A stretch of 64,000 nt of DNA from Alkalihalobacillus sp. FSL W8-0930 (GTDB lineage: Bacteria; Bacillota; Bacilli; Bacillales; Bacillaceae_D): contig CP150183.1 of the NCBI GenBank assembly GCA_037965595.1, positions 2,108,001 to 2,172,000 of the forward strand, in the 5' to 3' direction. Shown here piece after piece: positions 63,750-64,000 of the stretch. Positions within the stretch are counted from its first letter, which is position 1; every line of letters begins with the position of its first letter. Position numbers and translations under genes: made by a program. The notes under the pieces are model-generated. The model saw only the letters and a list, made by a program, of their open reading frames with translations. It was not told where the DNA came from and did no database searches.

Positions 63750-64000
63750 TTATGCACGTGGATGATGATTCATATATACATCTCGTAAACGGTCTTTAGA
63801 TACATGTGTATAGACTTGAGTTGTTGAGAGGTGTTCATGACCAAGTAGGTCTTGAACAACCCGTAAGTCCGCGCCGTTATTGAGTAAATGAGTAGCAAAT
63901 GAATGCCTTAACTTATGAGGACTGATTCGATGGAAAAGTGAAGCCTCTTCCATTCTTTTGGTAAAGATCGTTCGATAACTACGCTCTGATAGTCCATTGC
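63750..64000 (-). CDS. xerC: Tyrosine recombinase XerC (CodV), C-terminal part
   Basis: The last 83 residues of a chromosome-dimer recombinase, cut by the window edge. Catalytic residues visible: [12 protein letters not shown] (His and Arg), the second histidine in LLGHEHLS, and the nucleophile tyrosine in [13 protein letters not shown]. It ends YMNHHPRA like B. subtilis CodV, 22 nt before hslV. First of the codV-clpQ-clpY-codY group. Confidence 0.96.
   Translation of the reverse strand, partial: NGLSERSYRTIFTKRMEEASLFHRISPHKLRHSFATHLLNNGADLRVVQDLLGHEHLSTTQVYTHVSKDRLRDVYMNHHPRA

Overview
The window is a 64 kb stretch of the conserved core chromosome of an endospore-forming, flagellated Bacillaceae species. 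Gene order follows the Bacillus subtilis xerC/codV-to-spoIIIE segment almost gene for gene, and proteins such as CodY, FliG, PolC and TepA are close to their B. subtilis counterparts. It is not B. subtilis itself: protein divergence is moderate, a TIGR02530-type flagellar gene sits between flgD and flgE, and cheA and cheW are missing from the fla/che operon. An Alkalihalobacillus-like or related genus is a guess only. Every gene I can support lies on the minus strand, so the biological order runs from high to low coordinates. I see no tRNA, rRNA, insertion sequence, prophage or CRISPR array.

Layout in the direction of transcription. 64000-60914: xerC (cut by the window edge), hslV, hslU and codY, closed by a strong terminator. 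60914-60561: an AT-rich intergenic region with the candidate main fla/che promoter. 60560-35290: the fla/che operon, flgB-flgC-fliEFGHIJ-ylxF-fliK-flgD-(TIGR02530 gene)-flgE-swrD-fliLMY-cheY-fliZPQR-flhBAFG-cheB-cheC-cheD-sigD-unknown gene-swrB. It encodes the rod, hook, C-ring and export apparatus, part of the chemotaxis machinery, and the flagellar sigma factor. 35286-26214: rpsB, tsf, pyrH, frr, uppS, cdsA, dxr, rasP and proS (translation, UMP synthesis, isoprenoid, lipid and envelope functions), broken up by intrinsic terminators. 26187-21873: polC. 21861-14691: rimP-nusA-rnpM-ylxQ-infB-ylxP-rbfA-truB-ribF. 14674-9645: rpsO, pnpA, ylxY, mlpA. 9586-4364: ymxH, then the spore dipicolinate/lysine operon dpaA-dpaB-asd-dapG-dapA. 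4341-1: rnjB, tepA, ylzJ and the 5' part of spoIIIE.

The genes fall into working sets. asd, dapG and dapA make dihydrodipicolinate precursor, which DpaA/DpaB convert to dipicolinate for the spore core. The rpsO/pnpA and rnjB loci supply RNA decay enzymes. The nusA-infB operon couples transcription and translation factors. FliF/G/M/Y and FlhA/B with FliP/Q/R/Z build the motor switch and export gate, with SigD produced late in the operon.

Most notable points: loss of cheA-cheW with cheB and cheC only 15 bp apart; a promoter-plus-hairpin arrangement ahead of rimP-nusA that looks like an attenuator; four tandem 13-residue repeats in FliK; an HslV N-terminus without the serine seen in B. subtilis; structured leaders before rpsO, pnpA and swrD; and an unrecognised small gene between sigD and swrB. 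I found no clear novel multi-gene system. Motif and start-codon calls were made by eye; comparisons with B. subtilis proteins are from memory.
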